A DNA stretch of 64,000 bases from Sipunculus nudus. Taxonomy: Eukaryota > Annelida > Sipuncula > Golfingiida > Sipunculidae. Shown in pieces: positions 24,375-35,888 of this stretch. The position numbers were made by a program, and so were the translations under genes. The notes under the pieces are model-generated. The model was not told the origin of the DNA, ran no database searches, and saw nothing but the letters and a program-made list of their open reading frames with translations. Position 1 is the stretch's first letter. Each line of letters begins with the position of its first letter. The stretch spans positions 46,929,797-46,993,796 of the forward strand of contig CM049321.1 in NCBI GenBank assembly GCA_026874595.1, in the 5' to 3' direction.

Positions 24375-24870
24375 CAGATATATAATTTTTTTTTTATATT
24401 TTGTATAACTATTTGTCCATATGTACCTATGTACTTGCCAGAATTATGTCAATAATATGTTATATGAAGACGTGGTGGGCATCAAAATAATGTACCTTGT
24501 CAAGACCGAAGATAGATCATGTCCTGCAGTCACAGATTCATAAATTCTCTCATCAGCATAATTAATCATAACATTATATCAGTCAAATTGAAATCTTGTA
24601 GACTTCCATACACTTTCGTCCTTCAACAGTTATAAGCCTTATCATGATTCTACCAATGCTTAGTATACTGTCATTGCATTATATTTGCTCAAATATATCG
24701 CTATTTTCAACACCTCCCAAATAAATAAAAATAAACCACCCTTTTTTATTCCATATTAATCCATCATTCTGGTTATTTCATATATCATTTACTCACATAT
24801 TTCATTATATTCCTTTATAATAGCTCAACAAGTCAATGATATTCATAAGTTTTATCGACTCAGTATTTTA
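24375..24870 (-). repeat. Dispersed repeat, copy 1 (inverted relative to 62915-63375)
   Basis: Read in reverse complement, this block matches 62915-63375 along almost its whole length. Shared segments include ATCAAAATAATGTACCTTG, CAAATTGAAATCTTG, TTAGTATACTGTCATTGCA, and a region with GGTTATTTCATATATC and TTCCTTTATAA in the same order. A fragment also lies near 10507-10555. There is no open frame, no tRNA head and no clear terminal repeat, so the class is undetermined. Confidence 0.75.
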
Positions 24871-25011
24871 TGACGTCATAATCTGTCCGTCTGAACCACG
24901 CGCTCGTGTACACACACACACACTCACTCGATGCTCACAATAATAACAGAGACCAGCATATGGATAAATGTATCTTAACGGTGTGTACCCTATCTAATAC
25001 ATCAAAGGTGT

Positions 25012-25533
25012 CTACTCTAAACAATAATACGAGATTAATTGGAAATCCTGAGACGGCCACACGACATTGACGTCATTAACCAGACCCAGGTCTTCTGTGC
25101 TGGACTCGTACGCCCTAGTCCTCACCAGCCGTACCTCGATACCTCCCTTCACGTCTCTGACGAACCTCACTCCTCCGCCGGCCACGCTCGAGCGCCCTCT
25201 CTCGGCCTTGCTGAAGACCCCTGCGTCGACCGTGAGGTGCCTGTCTGCGACTTTGCGCCTCACCAGACTTCCAGATGCTGGTCTGCGACTCTGCGCCTCA
25301 CCAGAATTCCAGATGCTGGTCTGCGACTCTGCGCCTCACCAAACTTCCAGATGCTGGTCTGCGACTCTGCGCCTCACCAGACTTCCACTCTCCCAGGATG
25401 TCCTCTTGTCCGTACGCTGGACGGTATACCCACTCTTTGCGCCCCTTGCGCTCTCGGTCTCGCCGTAGTGATCCGAACCGGGGTATAAAGCTATCATAAT
25501 AATACACAGAATACAAATAAGTCCTATGGCCAT
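25012..25533 (-). pseudogene. Small secretory-type ORF broken by a 38-bp tandem expansion
   Basis: The minus-strand frame starts at ATG 25533 with a hydrophobic N-terminus (MAIGLICILCIIMIAL) that looks like a signal peptide, in a GC-rich island amid AT-rich DNA. After about 65 codons it meets a TGA at 25336-25338 created by a tandem repeat: a 38-bp unit (GAAGTCTGGTGAGGCGCAGA at its start) is present four times, the last diverging. Three extra units add 114 bp, so the frame after the array is the original one and stays open to the TAG at 25012. It reads as a protein of about 135 residues interrupted by the expansion. Plus-strand frames of 133-149 codons over the same DNA lack any such signal. 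The family is not recognised, and expression is unproven. Confidence 0.45.
25264..25392. repeat. 38-bp minisatellite, three to four units
   Basis: Near-identical units of CCAGATGCTGGTCTGCGACT followed by CTGCGCCTCACCAGACTT differ by one or two bases (ACTT, AATT, AACTT near the join). Each unit also contains a CTG|GTGAGG donor-like site on the minus strand. Confidence 0.9.
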
Positions 25534-25559
25534 TTCAAATACCTCGCCTCGGCACGCAT

Positions 25560-27300
25560 GCCATGAGGGTCTACTGCCTAGAAAGGTTCCTATCGGGACC
25601 GTTACATAATACCCCAGAGCTTATGCCCGTTAAACACACTTAAAAGTTGAACATTTAACTTAGGTATTTATGTTACATATTATCAGCGCTGCACGCGCCA
25701 AACGAGATAACATAGGCAGTGTTACCTGTGATGCCCTAACAGTTGGGTGTCATTATTAACAATCCTCGTGACACAACACATACTGACATAATGGGAAAAA
25801 CCCCGTATATCTCCTCAATTATAAATTGCACATGGAATGACCAACAGCCTCGACTAAAACTGTTAAATAATCATTAAAGCCGTCTTTGGCTTTACAATGC
25901 ATTACCACTGAAATTATACGCTATTGTGTACTGGTGATTACAAATACGCTCGAGTTAGCTATTTTTAAATGAAGCCTTTAACGAACCCTCCTTTAAAAGA
26001 GTCTATTTTAAGTTTTGACAATATGTATTCATAATAGGGGATAAAAGTTAAAAGTCTAAGTACTACATTAACAAGAAAAAGAACATCTGAAGCTACTAAT
26101 CAAAATTTGCATTTATGTTAATATATTGAAATTTCACTAGATGGGTCTTCTTTTAATCTAGTTTGATCCCCTTTAATTCGGATATTACTGGATTAGACTG
26201 AATTACACCCGGAATCATTGTTTTCCATTTCTCGGTTTTATACGGATCAAACCCAAATATGTTTGGTTGAGTAATGAATTTGATCGGAGGACCGTGACAA
26301 CACCAGTGTTGATTTTCCGGGTATGAGCGATCCCCCAAGAGCCAGGTTGCTGCCATAACCCTTGGCGTGACAACCCGACTCCGAAGCCAATGATAACTGG
26401 GCTGGTGAGCCTACTTGAGTCGTGAAACAAGCAGTATCGAGGAATGCATCGCACTGGTCTTCCATCATGTTGCATTCATATTGTTGTAAACAGCCCATAA
26501 TCTTATCATTATGCTACGAATGATGCATTAATGCAAGAGAATACATGTGAACTCACAACCGAAACTGAATCCTCTTCTCTATCGTAACGAGTCCTTTCCT
26601 GTATCGCGTACAAGTTGGCTGAACCCAGTAACCCGTGCGAGCCACACTTTTCATGCGGTCAGAAATTCAACAAATATGCACAGAGGTTTACCAATATGCT
26701 GAGTTAGAACGGAACATTTCTCGTTCATGTTTGTTGTGGTGGGAAAGTACACATAAAAAAGGGGTAAAAGATTAGTCCGATTATGTCAATTGATAGTATA
26801 TCTGTAGGCCCGAGGCGTTGACAGAAATGACGAAAATATTTGCATTCTCATTTCGCCTTATAATGCGTTCCACAGACCTAAATGTAAAGGCACTCGGGCA
26901 GGCTAGTTATCTGTTCGTAATGTCAGAGGGCCGATATGGCGTTACCATAACCCGGCACCGCCACCACTCAGGTTTCGTGAAACCACGCAGTTCTAAGTTT
27001 ATTTTCAGTCCGAAGAAACAAATAACACGAACTATATACATAACACGGCATTAATCAATGACAAATCTAGATGTGGTCGGACAAGGGTCATCAGAGGGCC
27101 CCGCGTTTCTGCTAGTGCTGGACTAGTTTGCATATGGGTGAAAATTAAGTTGAATTTGAAAAATATGACAAACAGAAACAGGTTTTTATCCATATGCATG
27201 AGGGAAAAAAATCCTACTGAATCAAATGATTTAAAAGAAGATATGTCTGAAATAATGTGTGCAATATAAAATCACCGAGTGTAGTCTGTTAGCTATATTT
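25560..27300. other. Intergenic sequence with ambiguous overlapping frames at 26153-26498
   Basis: Three overlapping minus-strand frames of 67-86 codons cover 26153-26498. One is rich in Cys at its start (CNMMEDQCDAF, then TACF) and another ends with a GFDPYKTEKWK segment. A decayed exon is possible, but no frame joins them cleanly and no family is recognised. The rest of the interval shows nothing. Confidence 0.3.
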
Positions 27301-27310
27301 GATTATGAGC

Positions 27311-27545
27311 AAGTCTGTAATTCAATAGGTCTGGACCCCTCATAGGCACAATTCATCCCGGTGAAATTGGGAAAGCTGCAGTAGGTTGTTGAGGTATCAC
27401 GCGCGAAAGAAAATCAGCGATCGGGCTGTTGCAGCCATATTGGAATTCCAACAGGTCTGTAATTCAATAGGTCTGGAGCTCTCATAGGTACCAATCATCC
27501 CTGTAAATTTGGGAAAGCTGCAGTATGTTGTTGTTAAGTTGTCAC
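27311..27545. repeat. Tandem duplication of about 141 bp
   Basis: GTCTGTAATTCAATAGGTCT occurs at 27312 and 27453. Each copy is followed by CTCATAGG, AATCATCCC or ATTCATCCC, and TTGGGAAAGCTGCAGTA, so the two copies match over at least 85 bp. Confidence 0.8.
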
Positions 27546-28194
27546 TGCCGGAAGGACGGATTGACACGGTAATCACTATAGGGCACCGCTTGTCAAGCGG
27601 GGCCCTAATAACAAGAACACAACATATATCTATCAGTAAGTACACACACACACAATCACGTTATACTGTACTCTTTTAGCAGTAAATTAATCGCACATGA
27701 AAGCCAGGATATTTTATGCACTTCTTTATATACATCAGTCAAAATTTTATAACAATGTTTTACAACCAGTGTCGAACCCAACTCCCGTGTTTTCACTGAA
27801 TACTGTTGCATAGATGTGATAGTTTAAACGGCAATGACTCAAAAATGAGAGAACATCAAATTTAAAATTCAACAAACTGGACTTTTCCTCCACGTATTTG
27901 AATAATCTCAAAATAAGAGATAAACCAATAAAGTCAAGGTTTCTTTTTTCAAAAGGTATCGGTAAAATGCTGAAAGTTCAGCTTTCATATATCTTTGCCT
28001 CGAGTGGTCTTGCGAACATTTGATTGGTCCTATTGTTATTAAAGACGACAGTTAATTGTTCCAAGATATACCCCTTTTCGACCACTGCATGCGATAGCAC
28101 GTTATTTCTCCTTTTTGCTCATGAAACCATTCTCTTGTCTAACTCAATATTGCTATTCTTGATGGTTCTGGCCTTGAATTTAGTCTTGGTCTCA

Positions 28195-28635
28195 AAGAAA
28201 AAGGGTGCCTTTCCATACATGCACGATAAGCTTCCTCCGTGGGCCCGCATGCGGATGCTACATGTAAATATATCAGTAGCAGGCATTGAAAAAGGAAAAG
28301 GAGCTGATAGAGCTTATTACACTGCATAAAAAAATATACGACCAGTCTTCATTGAGATACGGCTCAGGGCCAGCTCTAGTTGGAGTGTGACAGGAAACAG
28401 CCACCATTAAAGCCTGGCTGGTGAGATACGATATTAATCCGCTCCAATCTGCCTCATCAGTTAGTATAAATGTTTACACTGAATATTTTCTCAACAAATC
28501 ACATAAATTTGAGAAATTTTGATTATAAGTGAATGCGTTTATCCAAAATAATGGGTGACCCGCATGCTGGGACCTGCACATATGTAAAGGGACTCTCCTC
28601 ATGCAGGGACCCGTATGGAAAGGCACCCTAAGTTT
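28195..28635. repeat. Inverted pair of short segments
   Basis: GGGTGCCTTTCCATACATGC (28203) reappears as its complement GTATGGAAAGGCACCC near 28613-28628. GGCCCGCATGC (28243) matches CCCGCATGC near 28559 in the opposite sense, and ACATGTAAATATA matches ACATATGTAAA. It may be the remains of a foldback element of about 430 bp. Confidence 0.4.
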
Positions 28636-28995
28636 TATTTCTAGCCTCGACTGCATATCTGAACAAGCAGTATATTAATTTTTATAATGTAGGCTTGCTA
28701 TCTGATGTGTTCTATCAAATTTGCTTTCTTCAGTTAGTCACATTGTATGTTTTCACTGCTTGTTTAAAAACCAAAAGTGTTGAATTTGATGTAATGATTT
28801 TATCGAAAAACTGACTCTGTTACAAAGGTAATAATACAACTTCCTATACTGTTCCTAAAAATACTAATAAATATTTAAAGCCGCACCCTGATTTCTCCGT
28901 ACTATAACCATGTTTCCCTAAAAAGTGATAAATCTGGTGGAAAAAATTTTAAGGTCCCACTTGGATATCAAGTGAATGAACCCTGTCCCATATCA
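28636..28995. other. Intergenic sequence, nothing identified
   Basis: AT-rich DNA downstream of the minus-strand zinc-finger gene. No repeat or exon is seen. Confidence 0.4.
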
Positions 28996-29001
28996 CCTGG
29001 A

Positions 29002-29007
29002 TTTATT
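29002..29007 (-). promoter_or_regulatory. Possible polyadenylation signal of the zinc-finger gene
   Basis: AATAAA on the minus strand, about 170 bp after the stop codon of the 29176-30448 gene. The hexamer is canonical but common in AT-rich DNA. Confidence 0.4.
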
Positions 29008-29175
29008 GAAGGTGACCCCTTATCATTTGCATAATCATGGAGTTTACAGGTATCATCTTGTATTCCTTAAGATTGTTTTGGTCTTGGATCACATAATTGC
29101 AATCTCGATCCCTTATTGGTTGGTGCTGGTCTATATCACAAACATGCTCAGTGATAACACAGAAGGAACTCATCA

Positions 29176-30448
29176 TTATGGACGTCCTTGAGCCTCCTCA
29201 CATTTCTTGAAGTGTCTCTTTAGGCTAGCTACATAAGGATAACATTTACCACATGTGGTGCATTTAAATGGTTTCTCACCAGTATGTGTCACAATGTGTC
29301 TTTTACGTCCACTTGAATAGGTGAAAGATTTACCACAGTATTCACATTTGTACGGTTTCTCCCCCGTATGTGTTCTGATATGTGTACTCAGGGTACCTGC
29401 ACGATCAAAACATTTACCACACGTGGTGCATTTGAATGGTTTTTCACCAGTATGTTTTCTAATGTGTTTTGTACGTTCAGATGCTTGAGAGAATGATTTC
29501 CCACAGTATTTACATTGGAATGGTTTTTCTCCAGTGTGTTTCAGGATATGTGAATGTAGGGTTTGTCGAAATGAAAAAAATATGCCACAGTAGTCACACT
29601 TAAATGGTTTCTCTCCGGTATGTGTTCGAATGTGTTCTCTCAGATTTTTCTGCTGACTGAAACATTTGCCACAATACTCGCATTTAAATGGTTTCTCTCC
29701 AGTATGTGTGCGTTTGTGAGCATTAAAATTACAATTCTTAGTGAAACATTTCCCACAAAACTCACATTCAAATGGTTTCTCTCCAGTATGTGTCCTAATG
29801 TGTCTCTCAAGGACAGCTTTCACAAAGAAACATTTGCCACACTGTTCACATTTGTATTGTCTCTTATCAGTGTGCCTCTTCACATGTTCATTAAAGGATT
29901 TTTTTCCTGAACAGCATTTGCCGCAGTTGTGGCATTTTAATGGTTTCTCCTCAGTAATTTTGTTCACAGGTCCTTCCAGACTACTGTATTCTTCTGGATT
30001 CTCAGAAATCACAGTCGATACATGGACTGTAATGTTGTCCGGTGTCTCTGCTTTTGATATATATGCCTCACGCGTGTTAATGTCCAGGTTGGGAAACATT
30101 CCCAATCCATATGACGCAATTAACATCTTAGAACTCGAAATTCCATGCAAAAGCCTTTGTTTTTCTTCAGTTTGACTCATAACATGGGCTTTGTTCCCTT
30201 CATTATCTTCTTCTTTAATTCTAAAACCAGTGTCTGTATCATATGTGGTGCTGAACACATTGGTTTCCTGATTATTCTGTGATGACTTCTGGTCAATTTC
30301 CTCTTTCATTTTGAACCAAGCTTTTCCATCACATGTGGTGCTGACTTCATCATTTTCTGGATTATTGACAGAAGACTCCTGATCCATTTCATGTTTTATA
30401 TAAACCTGCATATCTTGTGACATATCTCCAGCAAAATCCATCAGCCCT
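29176..30448 (-). CDS. C2H2 zinc-finger protein, nine fingers, intact
   Basis: One uninterrupted coding exon runs from ATG 30441 to a stop at 29176, 421 codons. It follows an acceptor (TTGTATTATTTCCAG) seven bases upstream, so a 5' noncoding exon must lie above 30448. Residues 1-170 hold a repeated acidic module of about 33 residues with sumoylation-type sites (YIKHE, FKMKEE, FRIKEE) and ESSxNNPE/TTxDG segments. Nine fingers follow from about residue 170, joined by TGEKPF/Y linkers; finger 1 has a weak linker (TDKRQY) and the last ends HFKKC instead of a second His. The family binds specific DNA in the nucleus. SUMO-dependent repression is plausible by family but not shown. The eroded copy at 17224 is its paralog. 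No KRAB, SCAN or ZAD domain is present. Confidence 0.92.
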
Positions 30449-30459
30449 CTGGAAATAAT

Positions 30460-31550
30460 ACAAGAAACAACAATCAGTATACTGAATACTCTACAACATT
30501 AATGTTTATATAATATTAAGTACACTCCAGTTATACACTGCAGTTATCCGAGACCTTTTTTGTGTATTTTCTGCTTTTTGTAGCAAGATTCTCTGGGTTT
30601 AGCCACCAGGGTGGACACCGACAAATATATTTGATCAGACCAATGAGGGGTTGGCATCACATTGTGCATCCAGCACAATATTTTAAACATAAGATCCCCC
30701 CTCCCTTTTAATTGCAGGTCTCATTACTTCAGGATACAAGCTCTCTTTGGTCTGATTCTTGGCATTGTGCAAGAACTGGTGATATCAAATTTCAAAATCT
30801 GACCAAGTATGACAAGCATGATTTTCGTCATTTTGATATACAAGGAACAAGCTGAGTATGACAAATAACCCATGGAGTATGAAGCTCAGCTGAAAAGCAG
30901 AAGGGGCGTCAATATGTCTCAACTGGGGGATGGTCAATGTAATCATGCCCCCCTGAAATTCAAGAAATAATATTTAAGTATTGGAAATGAAATATATTAA
31001 TAATTAGAATTATAGACTTTTAGTTACATTTCTGAGTTAAATGTGAAATATTTCATATTAAACCTGATTTATGATTAACATATACTGGAAACATAATATC
31101 TTATTTTCTGAAATATTATACCTTATATTTGAAATGGGTCACACAGACAATAAAAAGATAAATATTATTTAAATATATATATGTGTGTGTGCGTGTTAGA
31201 AAAGAGTTGTGAGTCACCCCCCCCCCAGGACAAATTGACACCACAGACAAGTAGGGCAATAACATCATGGACTATTCTTCACAACTGTTTAAAGGGGATT
31301 AATCACCCAAAACACACTGGTGATCCTACCAGGCAAAAATAGAACCCAAATGTGTATTTTTTTTCAATTTAAAATCTAAAACATTAAAATGTAGAATATA
31401 ATTATAAGTTCTCATCACCAAAAAAAAACATAAAAACAAGGAAATAACATCCAAATAACAATCCTTTCAATTTCCTTCTAAATGTAAACCATGTTTCCTT
31501 TTCTATTTATTTTTATTAAAAAAAGATATACAGAAAAAAAAATATTTGTT
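30460..31550. other. Upstream region or intron of the zinc-finger gene, nothing identified
   Basis: AT-rich DNA in which the 5' exon and promoter of the minus-strand zinc-finger gene should lie. I cannot place either. A C-run is at 31218-31227. Confidence 0.4.
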
Positions 31551-31555
31551 TGTTT

Positions 31556-32245
31556 TATCAGAGGCTCATACACAAACATGCACCAGAAACAATCATAAGG
31601 CTTCAGGAGTCTAGCGATATTCTGATGATCTTATTTTCAGGGATTTATGTATGTTATTGTCCTCCTCTTCCTCAGAATGGGGGACATTGATTTTGGATTG
31701 TCTGTCTGTCCTTCTCTCTGTCTGTCTGTCTGTCCATCAGTTTTTTTGTTTCCGTGTGATAACTTTCCTTTAAGTTTCCTAAATATTATCTGATTTCATT
31801 CAAATATGGGTCATTGGTTGCTCTCATGCTTAACTTGGTACTGGTTGGTTTTGGAATGTCTGTCTCACAAGATAATAATACAATATGATATTTAATTTTT
31901 GATATGATGAATCAGCACATTTAGTTTCACTTATCACCAACAGGTGGAAAATTACTTGAATTTTTGCAGTAACTGGCCAGTACTTACGTCTGTTGAGCGT
32001 GGTTAAAATAATTTGCACTTATTCACCACTTGAAGGCGCAAGTGGAGGACATTAATTCCTTAATTTGCTTGTTTGTAATTGTAATTATTGCCCAACATAT
32101 AACGATTTCTTAAAATTTGAAATTATTATTTTATCACAGGCTCATAAACAAACATGACATAGAAACTAATATAAGGCTTTTAGTAGAACTGCAATATTCT
32201 GATCATCTTTCTTTCATGGTTTTATGCATGTTACTTGTAATTACT
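31556..32245. repeat. Direct repeat of about 105 bp, copies 575 bp apart
   Basis: The block at 31556-31660 (TTATCAGAGGCTCATACACA, then CATAAGGCTT, ATATTCTGATGATCTT and TTATGTATGTTA) recurs at 32130-32240 with about 80% identity by eye. Between them, at 31690-31850, lies a GTCTGTCTGTC repeat related to 23590-23860. Confidence 0.65.
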
Positions 32246-32249
32246 GCCC

Positions 32250-33298
32250 TACATAAAAAAATTCTTAATTTTTTAAATTTGTAGCTCTCATGTTTAGGAA
32301 AATCAGGAAACTTGAATGCCTAGTATGTATTACATAGATTATTTCACCCCCTTAGTTAACAGTAAGCATGCATCAAATACATGTCTAATAAATATCCACT
32401 GTCATGATAATCAATACAACTCCAGCATATACACAGACTTGTAATATTTTTTAGAACAAAGTATTTTATAGCTGTTTTGCATGCCTGTTGTTATAAAAAA
32501 ATATGTTCCTGAGAAAAGTAAATATTCAAGTTAAGATAACAAGGAAAAATCAAATGACAAATAACACCAAACTTACTTACTCATATATAAAATGAATACA
32601 AAATTTAAAAGGGTAAAAACATTTTTGTTGCCGTTTAGCAAATTACCTTAAACCATTCTAACACACTGTCACTGCAAGCCTGATTATAAATGTACATGCA
32701 CAGTAATTATCACTAACAGTACAGAAACTGTTTATAAATAAAATAATTTCTAAGAAAGTTTGCGATATGTCAGTACAACCTATTTTTTAGTGTTTAAGAT
32801 TTAAAACTAAAGAAAAACATGAAAAACTGCATAATTTGGTCCTATTTTTCTCCTTTTGGATCATCAGTCACATCTGTTTGGGTCCATTTGGGTCTGTTCA
32901 CGGTCTGTTGTGGTAGTTTCTCAAACCATGTTTATATACTGTGCCGGCTAAACATTGTGGTAATTTGTCAGACCATGTATATACTGTGCAGGCAGTTTAG
33001 CCACTTTCAATTTTCGTGGTTGTTACTAAGACGCGAGCACATGTGAGTGTGTGCATGCTCACATTCAAGCAGATTTCAACTGTTTACAAACATGCTAAAA
33101 CTGACACATGCGGCAATGGGTGCAGACGGTGTATAAATCAACAAAAATCTGGCAAACCTATACTTATACCTTTTATAATATTATCATACCCTCATAGTTA
33201 AAGACATACTACAGGTTATTATACAACTGCACTCCATCAGTTTGAATGAAAGATACATATATTTCCTAAGTGCATATTTCATTTCAATTTAACTTTTT
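32250..33298. other. Intergenic sequence, one short dispersed repeat
   Basis: A 40-bp segment near 33068-33108 (ATTTCAACTGTTTACAAACA, then TGCTAAAAC) appears inverted near 34385-34420. Nothing else is identified. Confidence 0.45.
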
Positions 33299-33299
33299 G

Positions 33300-33346
<47 letters not shown>
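33300..33346. repeat. (TA)n microsatellite
   Basis: TA tract of about 45 bp. Confidence 0.95.
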
Positions 33347-33349
<3 letters not shown>

Positions 33350-33352
<3 letters not shown>

Positions 33353-33938
33353 CTTCTGTGCTGACCATGTATATAATTATTGTTATTATAGTATTTGATA
33401 AATATAAATGTTATAGAGAGGGACTGTAATGCATTATGTATAAGCAGGGTTATAGCCAAGCCAGTCAGGGATAGCTGGTACGGGCTTCTGCTGACTGGCA
33501 CAAAGCTAAACTGCAACCCACTGACTGGCAACAAAAGTTCTTAAAGATTATATAAAAAAAAAATCAACCAGCAATGGAGCTTTGGTTATTTAATACCCCA
33601 AACCAAAATTCATTTTATTGTTTAGTAGGGCCTACATGTACAGCACCTTGATAAAGCATAAATGCTGAGATTTGTCCTGCTTTATAAATTTATATATAAA
33701 AAGTAATCATTATTACAGTTTATACATTTATTTACCATTTACAATTCAACAATAAATGAAATTATATTTATTACGAACCCGGGAATTAATTGAACTTTTC
33801 ATTCAAACCAATAAGGTTTCATTATATAAACCCTGTGATATTTGTTTTTGACTAAGAGGGAGTGATCATATACAAGTTTTAATTTGATTTCTGCAAGATT
33901 TATGTTCATTTATACATCGTCCGCACCCAATCCTGCAG
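33350..33938. other. Intergenic sequence, nothing identified
   Basis: AT-rich DNA without a supported exon or repeat. Confidence 0.4.
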
Positions 33939-33942
33939 GGTC

Positions 33943-34376
33943 ATCCTAAACACTGGAATACCGCGGAATACCCCGGAATACTGCCTTAATCCCGTTTATA
34001 ATGTCAAAATACCCTATAATTAAAGACCATCGAGGCTTATATGATACACTTAACCATTTTCAATAGAGAGAAGGGCTAAATCGGAATTTTATATTGTCAT
34101 CAGGGTACTGGTAAACACCTTACAGAACGGCGCTATCTCGAGTTAATATTAACACATGCTACACAAGCGGTAAAAGATAGAGCCTGCCTGTAAGGTGTTT
34201 ACCTGGTCTCTGATGACAATTAAAAATTCTGATTTAGCCCATCCCTCTATTGGAAATAATTAATGAATGGCTAAAACGTTTCATTTAAGCCTCCATGGTC
34301 TCTGATAATAGGGTATTTTGACAATGATAGTTGTATTTAGGCGGTATCCCGGCGTATTCAGGTGTTTAGGACGACC
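33943..34376. mobile_element. 430-bp foldback (palindromic) element
   Basis: The left arm (33943-34130) and right arm (34190-34376) are inverted copies over about 185 bp with scattered mismatches. Matched segments in order from the outside are TCCTAAACAC, GAATAC/GGATACCGC, TGTCAAAATACCCTAT, GACCAT-GAGGCTTA, AATAGAG-GA-GGGCTAAATC, ATTGTCATCAG and GGTAAACACCTTACAG. The loop of about 60 bp includes CGAGTTAATATTAACA. There is no ORF. Ends are GGTCRTCCTAAACAC; no target duplication is obvious. A long-TIR MITE is likely. Confidence 0.8.
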
Positions 34377-34904
34377 GGAGACGCATGTTTTAGCATTTTT
34401 GTAAACAGTTGAAATCCATTGGATTGTTGTGTATGACATCAGCGTAGTTTGTGCACAAGGGAACACAACATGGCCAGATATAAACAGTGATGGATGGATA
34501 CGTTAGTTGAAGTTGAGGTTACAAGAAACAGTTAGTATCATATATTAAGTTCACATATTAAGAACAGGACTTGTCTCGTCCCAAGACGCTTTATTCCGAT
34601 TCGCTCTGCTCCTCTCCATCAATGTGATCTTATCACAGTTGTGGATTCTGCAACAAGAACAGGACTGGTTTCACTTAAGTTTAAGTTATTGAATATTCTT
34701 TGATGGCTTATGGCGATTATTAAATGGTTTAAGCCAGTTTAGACCCATTTTTGTCAGATGCAAATGCAGACCGGATTCTATATTCGTGCCAATAAATTAA
34801 TAGCATTTGTATGATAATTTGTAATTGAACAAAAAATGGGAGCCACTATAGAACGCGGGCTTCGCTTTTATTGAGGAAAATATAAATAAAACTGTCTCCT
34901 CTCG

Positions 34905-35064
34905 TCCCCTATTTTAACTCCTACTTTTCCCTGTAGATGTCCCGGCCTACACTAAGGTCTTCTAACATTAACAACTACTAAGCATCAGAAGTCGCCTGAA
35001 TCGGGAATCAAACCTACAATCTCTAGACCAGGAGTCCTACACGCTACTAAGTAAGCCGTGAAGA
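34905..35064 (-). mobile_element. tRNA-derived SINE
   Basis: On the minus strand a tRNA-like head (GCTTACTTAGTAGCG, an anticodon-arm-like GGACTCCTGGTCTAGAG, and a B box GGTTTGATTCC near 35003-35013) is followed by a non-tRNA body (CGACTTCTGATGCTTAGTAG). The B box has one T for C, so the copy is probably old and silent. Confidence 0.6.
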
Positions 35065-35065
35065 C

Positions 35066-35735
35066 GAGATACCAGGGAGAACGAGTTTTGTTCATTTATA
35101 TCTGCGATTGAAGCGCCATCTATCGCGAAAATGGAAAACCATTTACTATTTGAACAGGAAAATTAAGCTTAAGGTGGAACCCAGGTTCCCCAGACCCCTC
35201 CACATCTAATATAATAAACTCCAGTTATGAGCAAAATTAAATACGGGAATTCTCAGGAAAATAATATGTATCGGTCTTTTTCAGGAAACAATTTATTATG
35301 CGACACCCGTTGTGCACAAGCGGTACCGGCGGTTGGCTGAAGCCCGGTTTCTATAGTTGTGCCAAATAATGCCCTTACGACCGACCTACATGATAAATTA
35401 TCTGTCAATAACAAGGTGAATACATAAAATGTTAATCTATGTCTTGATACACAGAAATGGGTCCTACCTCTATATTACTGACACAAAGTCCCGACGAAAA
35501 TCTCGTGCCAACTTCTATTCACTTTTGACGGTTCGATAATAGAGGAGTAACAGTGAAACACAGATGTACGCGTCGGGAGTCGGAATAGCGGGGCAATAAA
35601 TAAAACTCGGAAGCCGGAAGCCTTCGGAAGTCGGGAGCCGTTATATTTTTAGTGTAATGTTTAAAATATCGAACAAATCAACAATATGAACCTCCTTTGT
35701 CATACGAGAAAGATTCAAAGATATCTATTAACATA
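35066..35735. other. Intergenic sequence, nothing identified
   Basis: Unique DNA. A short GGAAGCCGGAAGCCTTCGG imperfect repeat lies near 35610-35640. Confidence 0.4.
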
Positions 35736-35737
35736 TA

Positions 35738-35885
35738 CAGTGAAACTGGTCTAACGGACACCTCACTTAGGCGGACAACTGGCTATAACGGACAAGATAG
35801 TTAAGTCCCTTCAAAATTCCCTAAATGTTAAGTATAAGCGGAACCTCTATAAGGCGGAAACCTCACTACTGCGGACAACGGACAG
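35738..35885 (+). mobile_element. Left terminus of a pogo/Tigger-type DNA transposon
   Basis: TA|CAGTGAAACTGGTCTAACGG is followed by further GCGGAC-type steps (TAGGCGGACAACTGGCTATA, ATAAGGCGGAAACCTC). CAGT...AACGGAC ends with a TA duplication are typical of pogo/Tigger elements. No DDE transposase is nearby. The closest inverted partner in the window is at 49500-49589. Confidence 0.55.
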
Positions 35886-35888
35886 CAG

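Noticed and set aside
25039-25488. 149-codon and 133-codon plus-strand frames
   Set aside because: They lie opposite the minus-strand ORF with a signal-peptide-like start. The 38-bp array opens several frames at once and the plus-strand peptides show no feature of their own.
29620-30175. Plus-strand frames of 96 and 144 codons
   Set aside because: They are antisense to the intact zinc-finger gene and repeat with the period of its fingers.
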